From positions 1 through 19,974 of the forward strand of contig JAZUOT010000021.1 of assembly GCA_045604805.1 (NCBI GenBank): a stretch of 19,974 bases of DNA, read 5' to 3'. Below, one piece after another: positions 6,331 to 13,278 of this stretch (positions are counted from its first letter, which is position 1; each line of letters opens with the position of its first letter). Made by a program: the position numbers and the translations under genes. Under the pieces are notes generated by a model, which saw only the letters and a program-made list of their open reading frames with translations, was not told the DNA's origin and did not search any database. The stretch comes from JAZUOT01 sp045604805. Its GTDB lineage: Bacteria > Bacillota > Clostridia > Oscillospirales > Acutalibacteraceae.

Positions 6331-7275
6331 CTATAATGTGCTCTTATCGTATCGTACACCTTTTTTGTACGGCTTACCATCCGATTTTGGCGCTACCGCC
6401 TTTCCTACAAACAGAACTAGTATAATTATTGTAAGAACATAAGGTAGCATACTAAAAAATTCTGATGGTATTTCTATAGGAAAAGCTCCCGGTAAAACTA
6501 TTGCCAAAGCTTCAAATAAACCAAAAAGCAAACAGGAAACATAAGCACCTAATGGAGTCCATTTTCCAAATATGACAGCTGCTAAAGCAATATAACCCTG
6601 CCCACTCACAGCAGTAGGAGTAAATTGGGATATAACAGAAAGAGTAACAACTGCACCACCCATACCAGCTATAAAACCAGAAGCAAGAACCGCAAAATAA
6701 CGAATTTTTCTAACATTAATGCCAAGGGTATCAGCTGTTGCAGGATGTTCACCTATAGAACGTAGTCTTAATCCCAATTTAGTTTTATATAAATAAAACC
6801 AGAGAAGCAAAGAAAGAAGAAAAGCCATTACAACAGTTATATTTAAATTTAATTGATTTATAATAATCGAGTCTGATTTAATAGAAAAAATATCAAATAT
6901 CTTTGGTAAAATAGCTGTTGACTTTGTTTGTCTTGCCCCATTAAAAAATATCCCGCACAAGAATGAAGCTAAACCAGGCCCTATGAGGTTTAAGGCGATA
7001 CCTGATACTGTTTGGTCAGAATGACAGCTTATCGAGGCAACTGCGTGCAAAGATGCTATAAGCATACCTGCGAAGCCTGCCATAAAAAGACCTATCCACG
7101 GATTTCCCGTGAAATACGTGACAGCGCTGGCAACAAAAGCTCCTATAGTCATCATGCCTTCAATTCCTATGTTTATAACTCCAGAACGTTCAGATACGAC
7201 ACCCGCCATAGAACCAAAAATTAGCGGGGAAGAATACATAAGCGTAGTGCCTATGAGTAATAATAAAAAACTCAC
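6331..7275 (-). CDS. nupQ: Nucleoside ABC transporter permease NupQ-like (YufQ/BPL-type)
   Basis: 314 residues, strongly hydrophobic with about eight to nine membrane spans, of the branched-chain amino acid/monosaccharide-type ABC permease fold. Landmarks seen: E-R-S-G-V-I-N-I-G-I-E-G-M-M near the N-terminus, the Q-T-V-S-G-I-A-L-N segment, and the cytoplasmic coupling region L-R-L-R-S-I-G-E-H-P-A-T-A-D-T-L-G-I-N-V, which contacts the ATPase. In Bacillus subtilis NupNOPQ imports guanosine and other nucleosides; this is the second permease subunit. It starts with GTG (7273-7275), preceded by AAGGAGG, and overlaps the stop of nupP by four bases, implying translational coupling. The exact nucleoside range cannot be read from the sequence. 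Confidence 0.93.
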   Translation of the reverse strand: MSFLLLLIGTTLMYSSPLIFGSMAGVVSERSGVINIGIEGMMTIGAFVASAVTYFTGNPWIGLFMAGFAGMLIASLHAVASISCHSDQTVSGIALNLIGPGLASFLCGIFFNGARQTKSTAILPKIFDIFSIKSDSIIINQLNLNITVVMAFLLSLLLWFYLYKTKLGLRLRSIGEHPATADTLGINVRKIRYFAVLASGFIAGMGGAVVTLSVISQFTPTAVSGQGYIALAAVIFGKWTPLGAYVSCLLFGLFEALAIVLPGAFPIEIPSEFFSMLPYVLTIIILVLFVGKAVAPKSDGKPYKKGVRYDKSTL

Positions 7276-8420
7276 TCTTTGATTGCCTCCTTAAACTTTT
7301 CTTTACGGGTAATTTGTCTTTTTTGCAAATTCGTAGCTATGGATGGCAATATACTTGATAATGCAATAAAAAAAACTATAGTCCCTATCATCAAATTTAT
7401 GACTTCTGAAGATATACCAGTAGCACCCTGTGCAAAGGTTCCGCCAGTAAGCAACGCTCCAAATAGAAAAGCAGAAAAAATACAAGCAAGAGGAGAACCC
7501 ATTGCTATGAAGGCTACAGCTAAGCCATTGAAACCATTGTTGTCGAAACCGCCAAGTAGAGCTATTCTATGTTCGCCTGTACCTAATATAATAAAAGTTC
7601 CAGCTAACGCACATAGTGCACCTGAAATCATCATGGATAAAACTATATTTCTGTTTACATCTATACCTGCTAATTCAGCTGCGTCTTTGTTGCAACCAAC
7701 AGCTCTAAGTTCATAACCCTTAGTAGTGCGATATAGTAAAAACCAAATTGCTATACACAAAATAATTGCGATTATTATGCCAAAGTTAATATCTTTAGTC
7801 ATAAATCCGTAAATCCAAGGCATATTTTTCAGAATACTTTTTCCTTCTATAGATCTCTTCCAATGCGGCAATAGCATTATTAGCGATGAATCATTAACAC
7901 TGCGAGAAGCAAAAGCATTAGGAGAACTAAAACGACTTTTTATTGCAACATAATTATTTAAATAAAATGCTATCCAGTTGAGCATAATGGATGTTATGAC
8001 TTCATTTATACCAAAACGAGATTTTAGTAAACCGGCAATTGCTCCCCAAACAGCACCAGAAGCTGCACCACAAATAATTACCAAAGGAACCATTATAATT
8101 GGATGCAAATTTATGGAAGATGCAATTATTACTGTTGTGATAGTTCCTATTATATACTGACCCTCTGCGCCAATATTAAATAGTCCCGTCTTATAGGCAA
8201 AGGCAACTCCTAAACCTGTAAGCATTATAGGAGTAGATTTTATAATGAGATTAGCAACATTTTTACCATTACCAAACATACCATAAAACAAAGCATCATA
8301 AACATCTATGGGACTTACTTTTGCCACGAATAATATGGCCGTCAAAGCAACGAATCCAAATATTATAGATGTTATTGTAGCAACAATAGGTTTTTTTAGT
8401 AATTTTATTACTATATTCAT
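7272..8420 (-). CDS. nupP: Nucleoside ABC transporter permease NupP-like (YufP)
   Basis: 382 residues, the larger of the two permeases, with an N-terminal membrane segment and about nine further spans. Typical family segments are seen: Y-K-T-G-L-F-N-I-G-A-E-G-Q-Y, the loop F-G-I-N-E-V-I-T-S-I-M-L-N-W, the coupling region Y-E-L-R-A-V-G-C-N-K-D-A-A-E-L-A-G-I-D-V, and G-G-F-D-N-N-G-F-N-G-L-A-V-A. It pairs with NupQ to form the inner-membrane channel for nucleosides delivered by the BMP lipoprotein. It starts at ATG 8418-8420, overlapping the nupO stop (ATGA, four bases); AGGAGGG lies upstream inside nupO. It ends with a basic/charged tail. Confidence 0.93.
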   Translation of the reverse strand: MNIVIKLLKKPIVATITSIIFGFVALTAILFVAKVSPIDVYDALFYGMFGNGKNVANLIIKSTPIMLTGLGVAFAYKTGLFNIGAEGQYIIGTITTVIIASSINLHPIIMVPLVIICGAASGAVWGAIAGLLKSRFGINEVITSIMLNWIAFYLNNYVAIKSRFSSPNAFASRSVNDSSLIMLLPHWKRSIEGKSILKNMPWIYGFMTKDINFGIIIAIILCIAIWFLLYRTTKGYELRAVGCNKDAAELAGIDVNRNIVLSMMISGALCALAGTFIILGTGEHRIALLGGFDNNGFNGLAVAFIAMGSPLACIFSAFLFGALLTGGTFAQGATGISSEVINLMIGTIVFFIALSSILPSIATNLQKRQITRKEKFKEAIKE

Positions 8421-9955
8421 TTTCGGTCGCTCCCTCCTGCCATGAGTAGTCCAACAGTATTTTCATTAGCTTCGCTCTGTTTAAATGTTTTAATTATTTT
8501 ACCACCATATATGACTGCAACAGTATCAGAAACATTTAAAACTTCATCAAGTTCGTATGATACGAGCAAAATAGCTTTGCCTTTGTCACGTTCTCTTATT
8601 AATGTTTTATGTATATACTCTATAGCTCCAACATCTACTCCACGCGTCGGTTGTACTGCTATAAGCAAATCAGGATCGTTATATATTTCACGAGCAATAA
8701 CCGCTTTTTGCTGATTCCCACCAGATAGATTAACTATAGGATTGTCTTCACAGTTTTCCGGTCTTATATCATATTCATTTATCAAAGTTTTAGCATGTTC
8801 GTTTATTTTCTCACGTTTCAATATCCCATTTTTACTAAACTCTGCTTTACTGTATGTTTCTAATATCATATTCTCTGAAACAGTAAAATTTAGAATCAAA
8901 CTTCTGCGTTGTCTGTCTTCATGGATAATTGAAATTTTCTTATCTATAACATTTTTAACTCTGGTGTTTTGAATTTCTTCGCCATTTATTTTTATAGTTC
9001 CACTTTCGCTCTTTCTAAGACAAGTTATAGCTTCAACTAATTCTTTTTGACCATTTCCATCAATACCAGCTATACCTAATATTTCGCCTTTTCTTACTTG
9101 TAAATTCAATCCATCTACTTGTAAAATTCCACGTTTATCTTTTACACTTAGATTTTCTATATCAAGAACTACATTACCCGGCTTAGCTTCTTCTTTAGCT
9201 ACTACCAAATCTACTGAACGCCCTACCATCATTTCTGCAAGCTCATTCTCATTGGTTTTAGCAACATCTACTGTATCTATGTATCGCCCTCGTCTTACTA
9301 TCGTACACTTATCAGCTAAATCTAAAATTTCTTTCAACTTGTGCGTTATTATTATTATTGTCTTACCAAGCTTTACTAAATTTCGTAAAACTATGCCCAA
9401 TTCATGGATTTCCTGCGGAGTTAAAACAGACGTGGGTTCATCTAATATTAAGGTATCTACTCCCCTGTATAGGGCCTTAAGAATTTCTACCCTTTGTTGC
9501 ATTCCCACAGAAATATCTTCTATTTTTGCATCTGGATCAACTTTAAGATTATATTTTTGAACTATATCAATAACATTTTGGCGAGCTTTTTTCATATCTA
9601 AAATCCCACCAAATATTGTTTTCTCCAAACCCAAAATCATATTTTGAGTCACAGTAAAATTATCAATCAGCATAAAGTGCTGATGAACCATACCTATACC
9701 ATGCTTTATCGCTACACTCGGACCCTTTATATTTGCTTTTTTGCCATAAAGATAAATATCCCCTTGATCCGCAGGATACAGGCCGTAAAGGACATTCATA
9801 AGTGTACTCTTTCCGGCACCATTTTCACCAAGCAAAGCATGTATAGTTCCTTGCTTTACATCAAAATTGATTTTGTCAAGCGCACGCGAAACTCCAAATA
9901 TTTTTGTTATTTCTCGCATTTGTACTGCATAATCTTTACTTATGTTCATAAACAT
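8417..9955 (-). CDS. nupO: Nucleoside ABC transporter ATPase NupO-like (dual ATPase)
   Basis: 512 residues with two ATP-binding cassettes, as in sugar/nucleoside-type importers. The N-terminal domain has Walker A G-E-N-G-A-G-K-S-T (43-51), Q-loop region H-Q-H-F (91-94), signature S-V-G-M-Q-Q-R (149-155) and Walker B L-I-L-D-E-P (169-174). The C-terminal domain has a degenerate Walker A G-I-D-G-N-G-Q-K-E, an intact L-S-G-G-N-Q-Q-K signature, and a Walker B in which the Asp-Glu is replaced (L-L-I-A-V-Q-P-T-R-G). Such asymmetry is usual in this family. It powers import through NupP/NupQ. The start at ATG 9953-9955 has AAGGG seven bases upstream; an ATG two codons later is possible. Confidence 0.95.
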   Translation of the reverse strand: MFMNISKDYAVQMREITKIFGVSRALDKINFDVKQGTIHALLGENGAGKSTLMNVLYGLYPADQGDIYLYGKKANIKGPSVAIKHGIGMVHQHFMLIDNFTVTQNMILGLEKTIFGGILDMKKARQNVIDIVQKYNLKVDPDAKIEDISVGMQQRVEILKALYRGVDTLILDEPTSVLTPQEIHELGIVLRNLVKLGKTIIIITHKLKEILDLADKCTIVRRGRYIDTVDVAKTNENELAEMMVGRSVDLVVAKEEAKPGNVVLDIENLSVKDKRGILQVDGLNLQVRKGEILGIAGIDGNGQKELVEAITCLRKSESGTIKINGEEIQNTRVKNVIDKKISIIHEDRQRRSLILNFTVSENMILETYSKAEFSKNGILKREKINEHAKTLINEYDIRPENCEDNPIVNLSGGNQQKAVIAREIYNDPDLLIAVQPTRGVDVGAIEYIHKTLIRERDKGKAILLVSYELDEVLNVSDTVAVIYGGKIIKTFKQSEANENTVGLLMAGGSDRK

Positions 9956-9984
9956 ATGTATACCCTTTCATAAAACCAAGTAAC

Positions 9985-11004
9985 TTATGCTTTAAAGTTG
10001 GAATATTCTTGTTTGTTTTGAGGAGGAACTATCTCGGCATTTTGTATTTTTTCCTTAACTTTTATAGCTTTATCGTAAGTTTCCTTACCCATAAGCTCAT
10101 AGTTTTCAGGAATTCCTACACCATTTTCGTTTAGACCAAAGATAAATGTATGTCCACCTATATTTTCACCATTTTTTAGTTTTAAAGTTACCTGTTCTAT
10201 CGCAATATCTACATTTTTTAAAGCTGATGTAAGCACGTTATCTGGTGCCATATAAGATTGATCACAATCGACACCTATCACATATTTATTGTTATCCTTT
10301 GCAGATTCAATTACTCCAGATCCAACAGCACCTGCGGCATGGAATATAACATCACAACCATCAGAATACATTTTATTAGCAATAGCCTTACCCTTAGCAG
10401 AATCTGTAAAACTATCGGCATACTGAGAAATGAGAGTTATAGTTTTTCCCAATTCTTTTTCTGCATAGTTTATACCAGCTCTGTAGCCATATTCAAACTG
10501 ATCAATAACCACACCAGCTTGTCCGCCTACAAATCCCAATTTATTTGTTTTTGTTGTGAGAGCTGCAATGTAACCGACCAAAAAAGCCGGTTCTTGAGTT
10601 TTGAATCGAACACCTGTAACATTTTCAGGAGTATTTTCATATGAATTATCTATTATCGCAAAATTTATGTCATCACTTTTTTGAGCGGCAGAAATTATGG
10701 CTTCACCCATGGCATAACCAATCCCCCAAATAAGATCATTATTTTGATCAGCCATAACTTCAAGGTTGGTTGCATATTCAGATTCTTGTTTTGATTCAAT
10801 GTAAGCGATTTGAACTTCATTGTTATCTCTCAATTTTTGCATACCAGCCCACGCAGCCTGATTAAAAGACTGGTCATTTATTCCACCAACATCTGTCACC
10901 ATAGCAGATTTAAAATTAGGACTATTATAATTGCCATCCCCACAGGCTGTAAGACAAAGAAATATACTTAACGCTAAAAAGCCTGCCGTAAGTTTTTTAA
11001 ACAT
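9985..11004 (-). CDS. BMP-family nucleoside-binding lipoprotein
   Basis: 339 residues from ATG 11002-11004, with AGGAGG (11015-11020) ten bases upstream; the frame extends to a TTG at 11013 that touches that site and is unlikely. The N-terminus is a lipoprotein signal: basic F-K-K, hydrophobic core, and lipobox L-T-A-C with Cys21 as the lipidated residue. The mature part matches the BMP/Med/PnrA family of periplasmic-binding-type proteins (M-V-T-D-V-G-G-I-N-D-Q-S-F-N-Q-A-A-W, F-V-G-G-Q-A-G, I-F-H-A-A-G-A-V-G-S-G, I-G-V-D-C-D-Q). Members, such as the B. subtilis NupN and Treponema PnrA proteins, bind purine or other nucleosides outside the membrane and hand them to the NupOPQ-type ABC transporter encoded immediately downstream. 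Its export depends on Lgt, which is encoded elsewhere in this window. nupN would be the Bacillus equivalent name. Confidence 0.95.
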   Translation of the reverse strand: MFKKLTAGFLALSIFLCLTACGDGNYNSPNFKSAMVTDVGGINDQSFNQAAWAGMQKLRDNNEVQIAYIESKQESEYATNLEVMADQNNDLIWGIGYAMGEAIISAAQKSDDINFAIIDNSYENTPENVTGVRFKTQEPAFLVGYIAALTTKTNKLGFVGGQAGVVIDQFEYGYRAGINYAEKELGKTITLISQYADSFTDSAKGKAIANKMYSDGCDVIFHAAGAVGSGVIESAKDNNKYVIGVDCDQSYMAPDNVLTSALKNVDIAIEQVTLKLKNGENIGGHTFIFGLNENGVGIPENYELMGKETYDKAIKVKEKIQNAEIVPPQNKQEYSNFKA

Positions 11005-11029
11005 AAGAAGCAATCCTCCTAAAAACTTT

Positions 11030-11746
11030 CTAATTTAAAGCAGTTTCAAGAGCTATTTCCATCATTTCAGTAAAGCTCGTCTGACGTTCTTGTGCAGGTA
11101 AAGACAGACCTTTTAACGGACAGTCTGATATAGTCAAGATGCAAAGAGCTTTTTTTCCAGCTCTTGCTGCGTTCATATAAAGAGCAGGAGCTTCCATCTC
11201 AGCGCAGAGTACACCCATTTTTTGCCATGAGGTGAAAGAATTCTCTCTTTCATCGTAGAACATATCAGTTGACAAAACATTTCCTACGATAGTCTTGATA
11301 TTCTTATTTTCAGCCACTTCAACAGCTTTTCTCATAAGACCGAAATCGGCTATAGGTGCATAAGTTCCCTGAAGTTTGTACTGATCTGCGTAGTTTGAAT
11401 TTGTACAAGCTGCCTGAGCGATAACAATATCTCTTAGTGAAACTTCATCAGCTATTGCACCAGCTGAACCTACCCTTATAATTGTTTCTACTCCATAGAA
11501 ATTATAGAGTTCATAGCTGTATATACCAACAGATGGTATGCCCATGCCGCCACCCATAACTGAAATTTCTTTTCCCTTGTACTTACCTGTAAAACCCAAC
11601 ATATTGCGAACTTGATTAAAACATTTCACGTTTTCCAAAAAATTTTTAGCTATAAATTCAGCTCTTAGTGGATCCCCGGGCATAAGGACAGTTTTGGCAA
11701 TATCACCTAGTTTTGCAGCATTGTGCGGGGTAGGAGTATTAGACAT
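11030..11746 (-). CDS. deoD: Purine-nucleoside phosphorylase, DeoD type
   Basis: 238 residues, the length of the hexameric DeoD class (EC 2.4.2.1), which phosphorolyses inosine, guanosine, adenosine and their deoxy forms to base and (deoxy)ribose-1-phosphate. Phosphate-site residues are seen in M-P-G-D-P-L-R (22-28) and I-R-V-G-S-A-G-A (90-97); the ribose site is C-A-E-M-E-A-P-A-L-Y (181-190). The catalytic Asp is D208 in T-I-S-D, and the partner Arg is likely R221 (E-R-Q-T). The residues after the catalytic Asp (C-P-L-K-G) differ from the E. coli S-D-H-I-R, which may affect base preference. AAAGGA lies eight bases upstream of the ATG at 11744-11746. It is the second gene of the operon, 23 bases after deoB. 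Confidence 0.96.
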   Translation of the reverse strand: MSNTPTPHNAAKLGDIAKTVLMPGDPLRAEFIAKNFLENVKCFNQVRNMLGFTGKYKGKEISVMGGGMGIPSVGIYSYELYNFYGVETIIRVGSAGAIADEVSLRDIVIAQAACTNSNYADQYKLQGTYAPIADFGLMRKAVEVAENKNIKTIVGNVLSTDMFYDERENSFTSWQKMGVLCAEMEAPALYMNAARAGKKALCILTISDCPLKGLSLPAQERQTSFTEMMEIALETALN

Positions 11747-11769
11747 TTTATCAATCCTTTCAAAATAAA

Positions 11770-12945
11770 TTAAAATAACAAACTATTTAATCGGCTTGTT
11801 CCTTGTATTTTTTGTTCTATGCCGAAATAATCTAAAATTGTTGCACCTATGTCAGAAAATGTTGGCAATGTATTTAGGTTAACTCCCGATTTAATGTGTT
11901 TTCCATAGATTATCCAAGGAACATATTCTCTTGAATGATCTGTGGACTTTGTATATCCAGGGTCACAACCATGATCTGCTGTGAGCATTAAGATATCGTT
12001 TTCTCTAAGTTCTGACATTATCTTAGGAAGCTGGCTGTCAAAATAGCTAAGCCCCTTTGCGTAGCCGTCTATATCATTCCTATGTCCCCAGAGCATATCA
12101 AAATCAACTAAATTTACAAAACAAAGACCATTGAAATCCTTGTTTTTAATAATATCTTTTAAAACTTCTATACCATGTTCATTATTTTTTGTTCTTGTAT
12201 ATTCAGTTATACCTTTACCTGCAAAGATATCTACAATTTTACCAACCGAAACGACGTCGAAATTATTTTCTTTTAATTGATCTAACATTGTTATTGCAGG
12301 CGGCTCTAATGAAAAATCATGTCTGTTCGAAGTTCTTTGGTAGTTCGGATACGTTCCAACAAAAGGTCTGGCTATCACTCTGCCTACTCCATATTCACCT
12401 TTTAGCATTTCCCGAGCTTTGGAACAAATATCATATAGTTCGTCAATCGGAACTATATCTTCGTGAGCCGCTACCTGGAACACACTGTCGGCAGAGGTAT
12501 AAACTATAAGTTTATCTTCTTCAACACACTCTTTTCCATAGTCCCTTATCACATCAGTACCAGAGTATGGCTTATTGCATAAAACTTTCCTACCAGAAAT
12601 CTCTTCGAATTTTTCTATTAGTTGCAACGGAAAACCATTTGGGAATGTCGGTAAAGGTTTCTCTGAATGAATACCAGCTATCTCCCAGTGACCTATAGTC
12701 GTATCTTTTCCTTTTGAAGATTCTTGTAGCCTTGCAAAAGACGCACAAGGCTTTAAAGCGGCTTCTCTACAATCTACACTATCTATATTAAAAAGGCCCA
12801 TTTTTTGCATATTTTTCATGTCAAAAAATGGACTGGTAGAAGCGGACGCCAAGGTGTTCGTCCCTTCGTCGCCATACAAGCTAGCATCAGGCTCAAATCC
12901 TATACCAACACTATCAAGCACAATAAGAAACAATCGTTTACTCAT
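11770..12945 (-). CDS. deoB: Phosphopentomutase
   Basis: 391 residues, normal length for DeoB (EC 5.4.2.7), an alkaline-phosphatase-superfamily, Mn-dependent enzyme that interconverts (deoxy)ribose-1-phosphate and -5-phosphate. It thereby links DeoD and Pdp to DeoC and the pentose phosphate pathway. Metal and phosphothreonine motifs are seen: I-V-L-D-S-V-G-I-G with D11, G-K-D-T-T-I-G-H-W-E with T82/T83, V-D-F-D-M-L-W-G-H-R-N-D, T-A-D-H-G-C-D-P and S-T-D-H-S-R-E-Y-V-P-W. The start at ATG 12943-12945 has AGGAG seven bases upstream. It is the first gene of the nucleoside operon and lies behind the promoter at 13014-13043. Confidence 0.97.
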   Translation of the reverse strand: MSKRLFLIVLDSVGIGFEPDASLYGDEGTNTLASASTSPFFDMKNMQKMGLFNIDSVDCREAALKPCASFARLQESSKGKDTTIGHWEIAGIHSEKPLPTFPNGFPLQLIEKFEEISGRKVLCNKPYSGTDVIRDYGKECVEEDKLIVYTSADSVFQVAAHEDIVPIDELYDICSKAREMLKGEYGVGRVIARPFVGTYPNYQRTSNRHDFSLEPPAITMLDQLKENNFDVVSVGKIVDIFAGKGITEYTRTKNNEHGIEVLKDIIKNKDFNGLCFVNLVDFDMLWGHRNDIDGYAKGLSYFDSQLPKIMSELRENDILMLTADHGCDPGYTKSTDHSREYVPWIIYGKHIKSGVNLNTLPTFSDIGATILDYFGIEQKIQGTSRLNSLLF

Positions 12946-13013
12946 AGCGGCACTCCTAAAATATGCAGATTTGATATGGCTAAGTCAAAAAAACAAAACT
13001 CCATACACTGGTA

Positions 13014-13043
13014 AGTATATTATGCAATGTTAAATCTTGTCAA
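13014..13043 (-). promoter_or_regulatory. Promoter of the nucleoside operon
   Basis: On the minus strand TTGACA (13038-13043) is a perfect -35, followed after 18 bases by TATACT (13014-13019). A TAATAT at 13017-13022 with a 15-base spacer is a poorer alternative. The predicted start near 13007 leaves a leader of about 60 bases before deoB. The rest of the gap (12946-13259) contains two further TTGACA strings on the minus strand, at 13103-13108 and 13246-13251, without good -10 partners. I see no riboswitch-like structure. Confidence 0.7.
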
Positions 13044-13054
13044 ACGAATACAAG
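13036..13054. promoter_or_regulatory. cre-like / operator inverted repeat over the -35
   Basis: CTTGT (13036-13040) and ACAAG (13050-13054) form an inverted repeat that covers the -35 hexamer. The enclosed GTCAAACGAATACA (13039-13052) matches the catabolite-repression consensus TGNAANCGNWNNCA except at its first two bases. Binding of CcpA or another repressor here would block the promoter. Carbon catabolite control of nucleoside catabolic genes is known in Bacillus; its use here is inference. Confidence 0.35.
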
Positions 13055-13250
13055 CATGCGAAGTATCATTTGTGAAAAAATTTAGCCACTCAGTAATAAT
13101 CATGTCAACTTCGCACAAAATTTCACCACTAGATTTTCTCTTAATCTTATTTTTAAACTAAATATATGGTAATGAGAACAATTTCGTCCCTTATTCAATT
13201 GCTATAAGGTGTTTTAAGCTTATAAAAAGAGTTATCATGCTGTGTTGTCA

Positions 13251-13278
13251 AGGATTTATTTAATTCAAAATAAATCCT
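13251..13278. repeat. 10-bp inverted repeat across the recG stop codon
   Basis: AGGATTTATT (13251-13260) and AATAAATCCT (13269-13278) are perfect complements separated by 8 bases. The recG stop codon (13260-13262) sits at the base of the loop. In the recG mRNA the stem would be AT-rich and is not followed by a U-tract, so it is a weak terminator at best and may instead be an RNA-end or chance structure. Confidence 0.35.

Noticed and set aside
7279..7716. 145-codon + strand frame inside nupP
   Set aside because: Antisense of a membrane permease with intact family motifs; no start context.
8417..9955. Degenerate Walker B in the second cassette of NupO as a sign of inactivation
   Set aside because: Loss of the Asp-Glu pair in the C-terminal cassette is normal for this dual-ATPase nucleoside/sugar transporter family as I know it.
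10258..10644. 128-codon + strand frame inside the BMP lipoprotein gene
   Set aside because: Shadow of a strongly supported gene; no ribosome binding site and no coherent protein.
13103..13108. Second TTGACA on the minus strand upstream of deoB
   Set aside because: The best -10 at 17 bases (CTAAAT) matches only three of six positions; the promoter at 13014-13043 is better.
12946..13259. Possible purine riboswitch before deoB
   Set aside because: I could not find the conserved junction and loop pattern of purine riboswitches, and the leader from the predicted start is only about 60 bases.
13251..13278. Inverted repeat as a recG terminator
   Set aside because: The stem is AT-rich and no U-tract follows in the recG direction, so it is listed only as a repeat.
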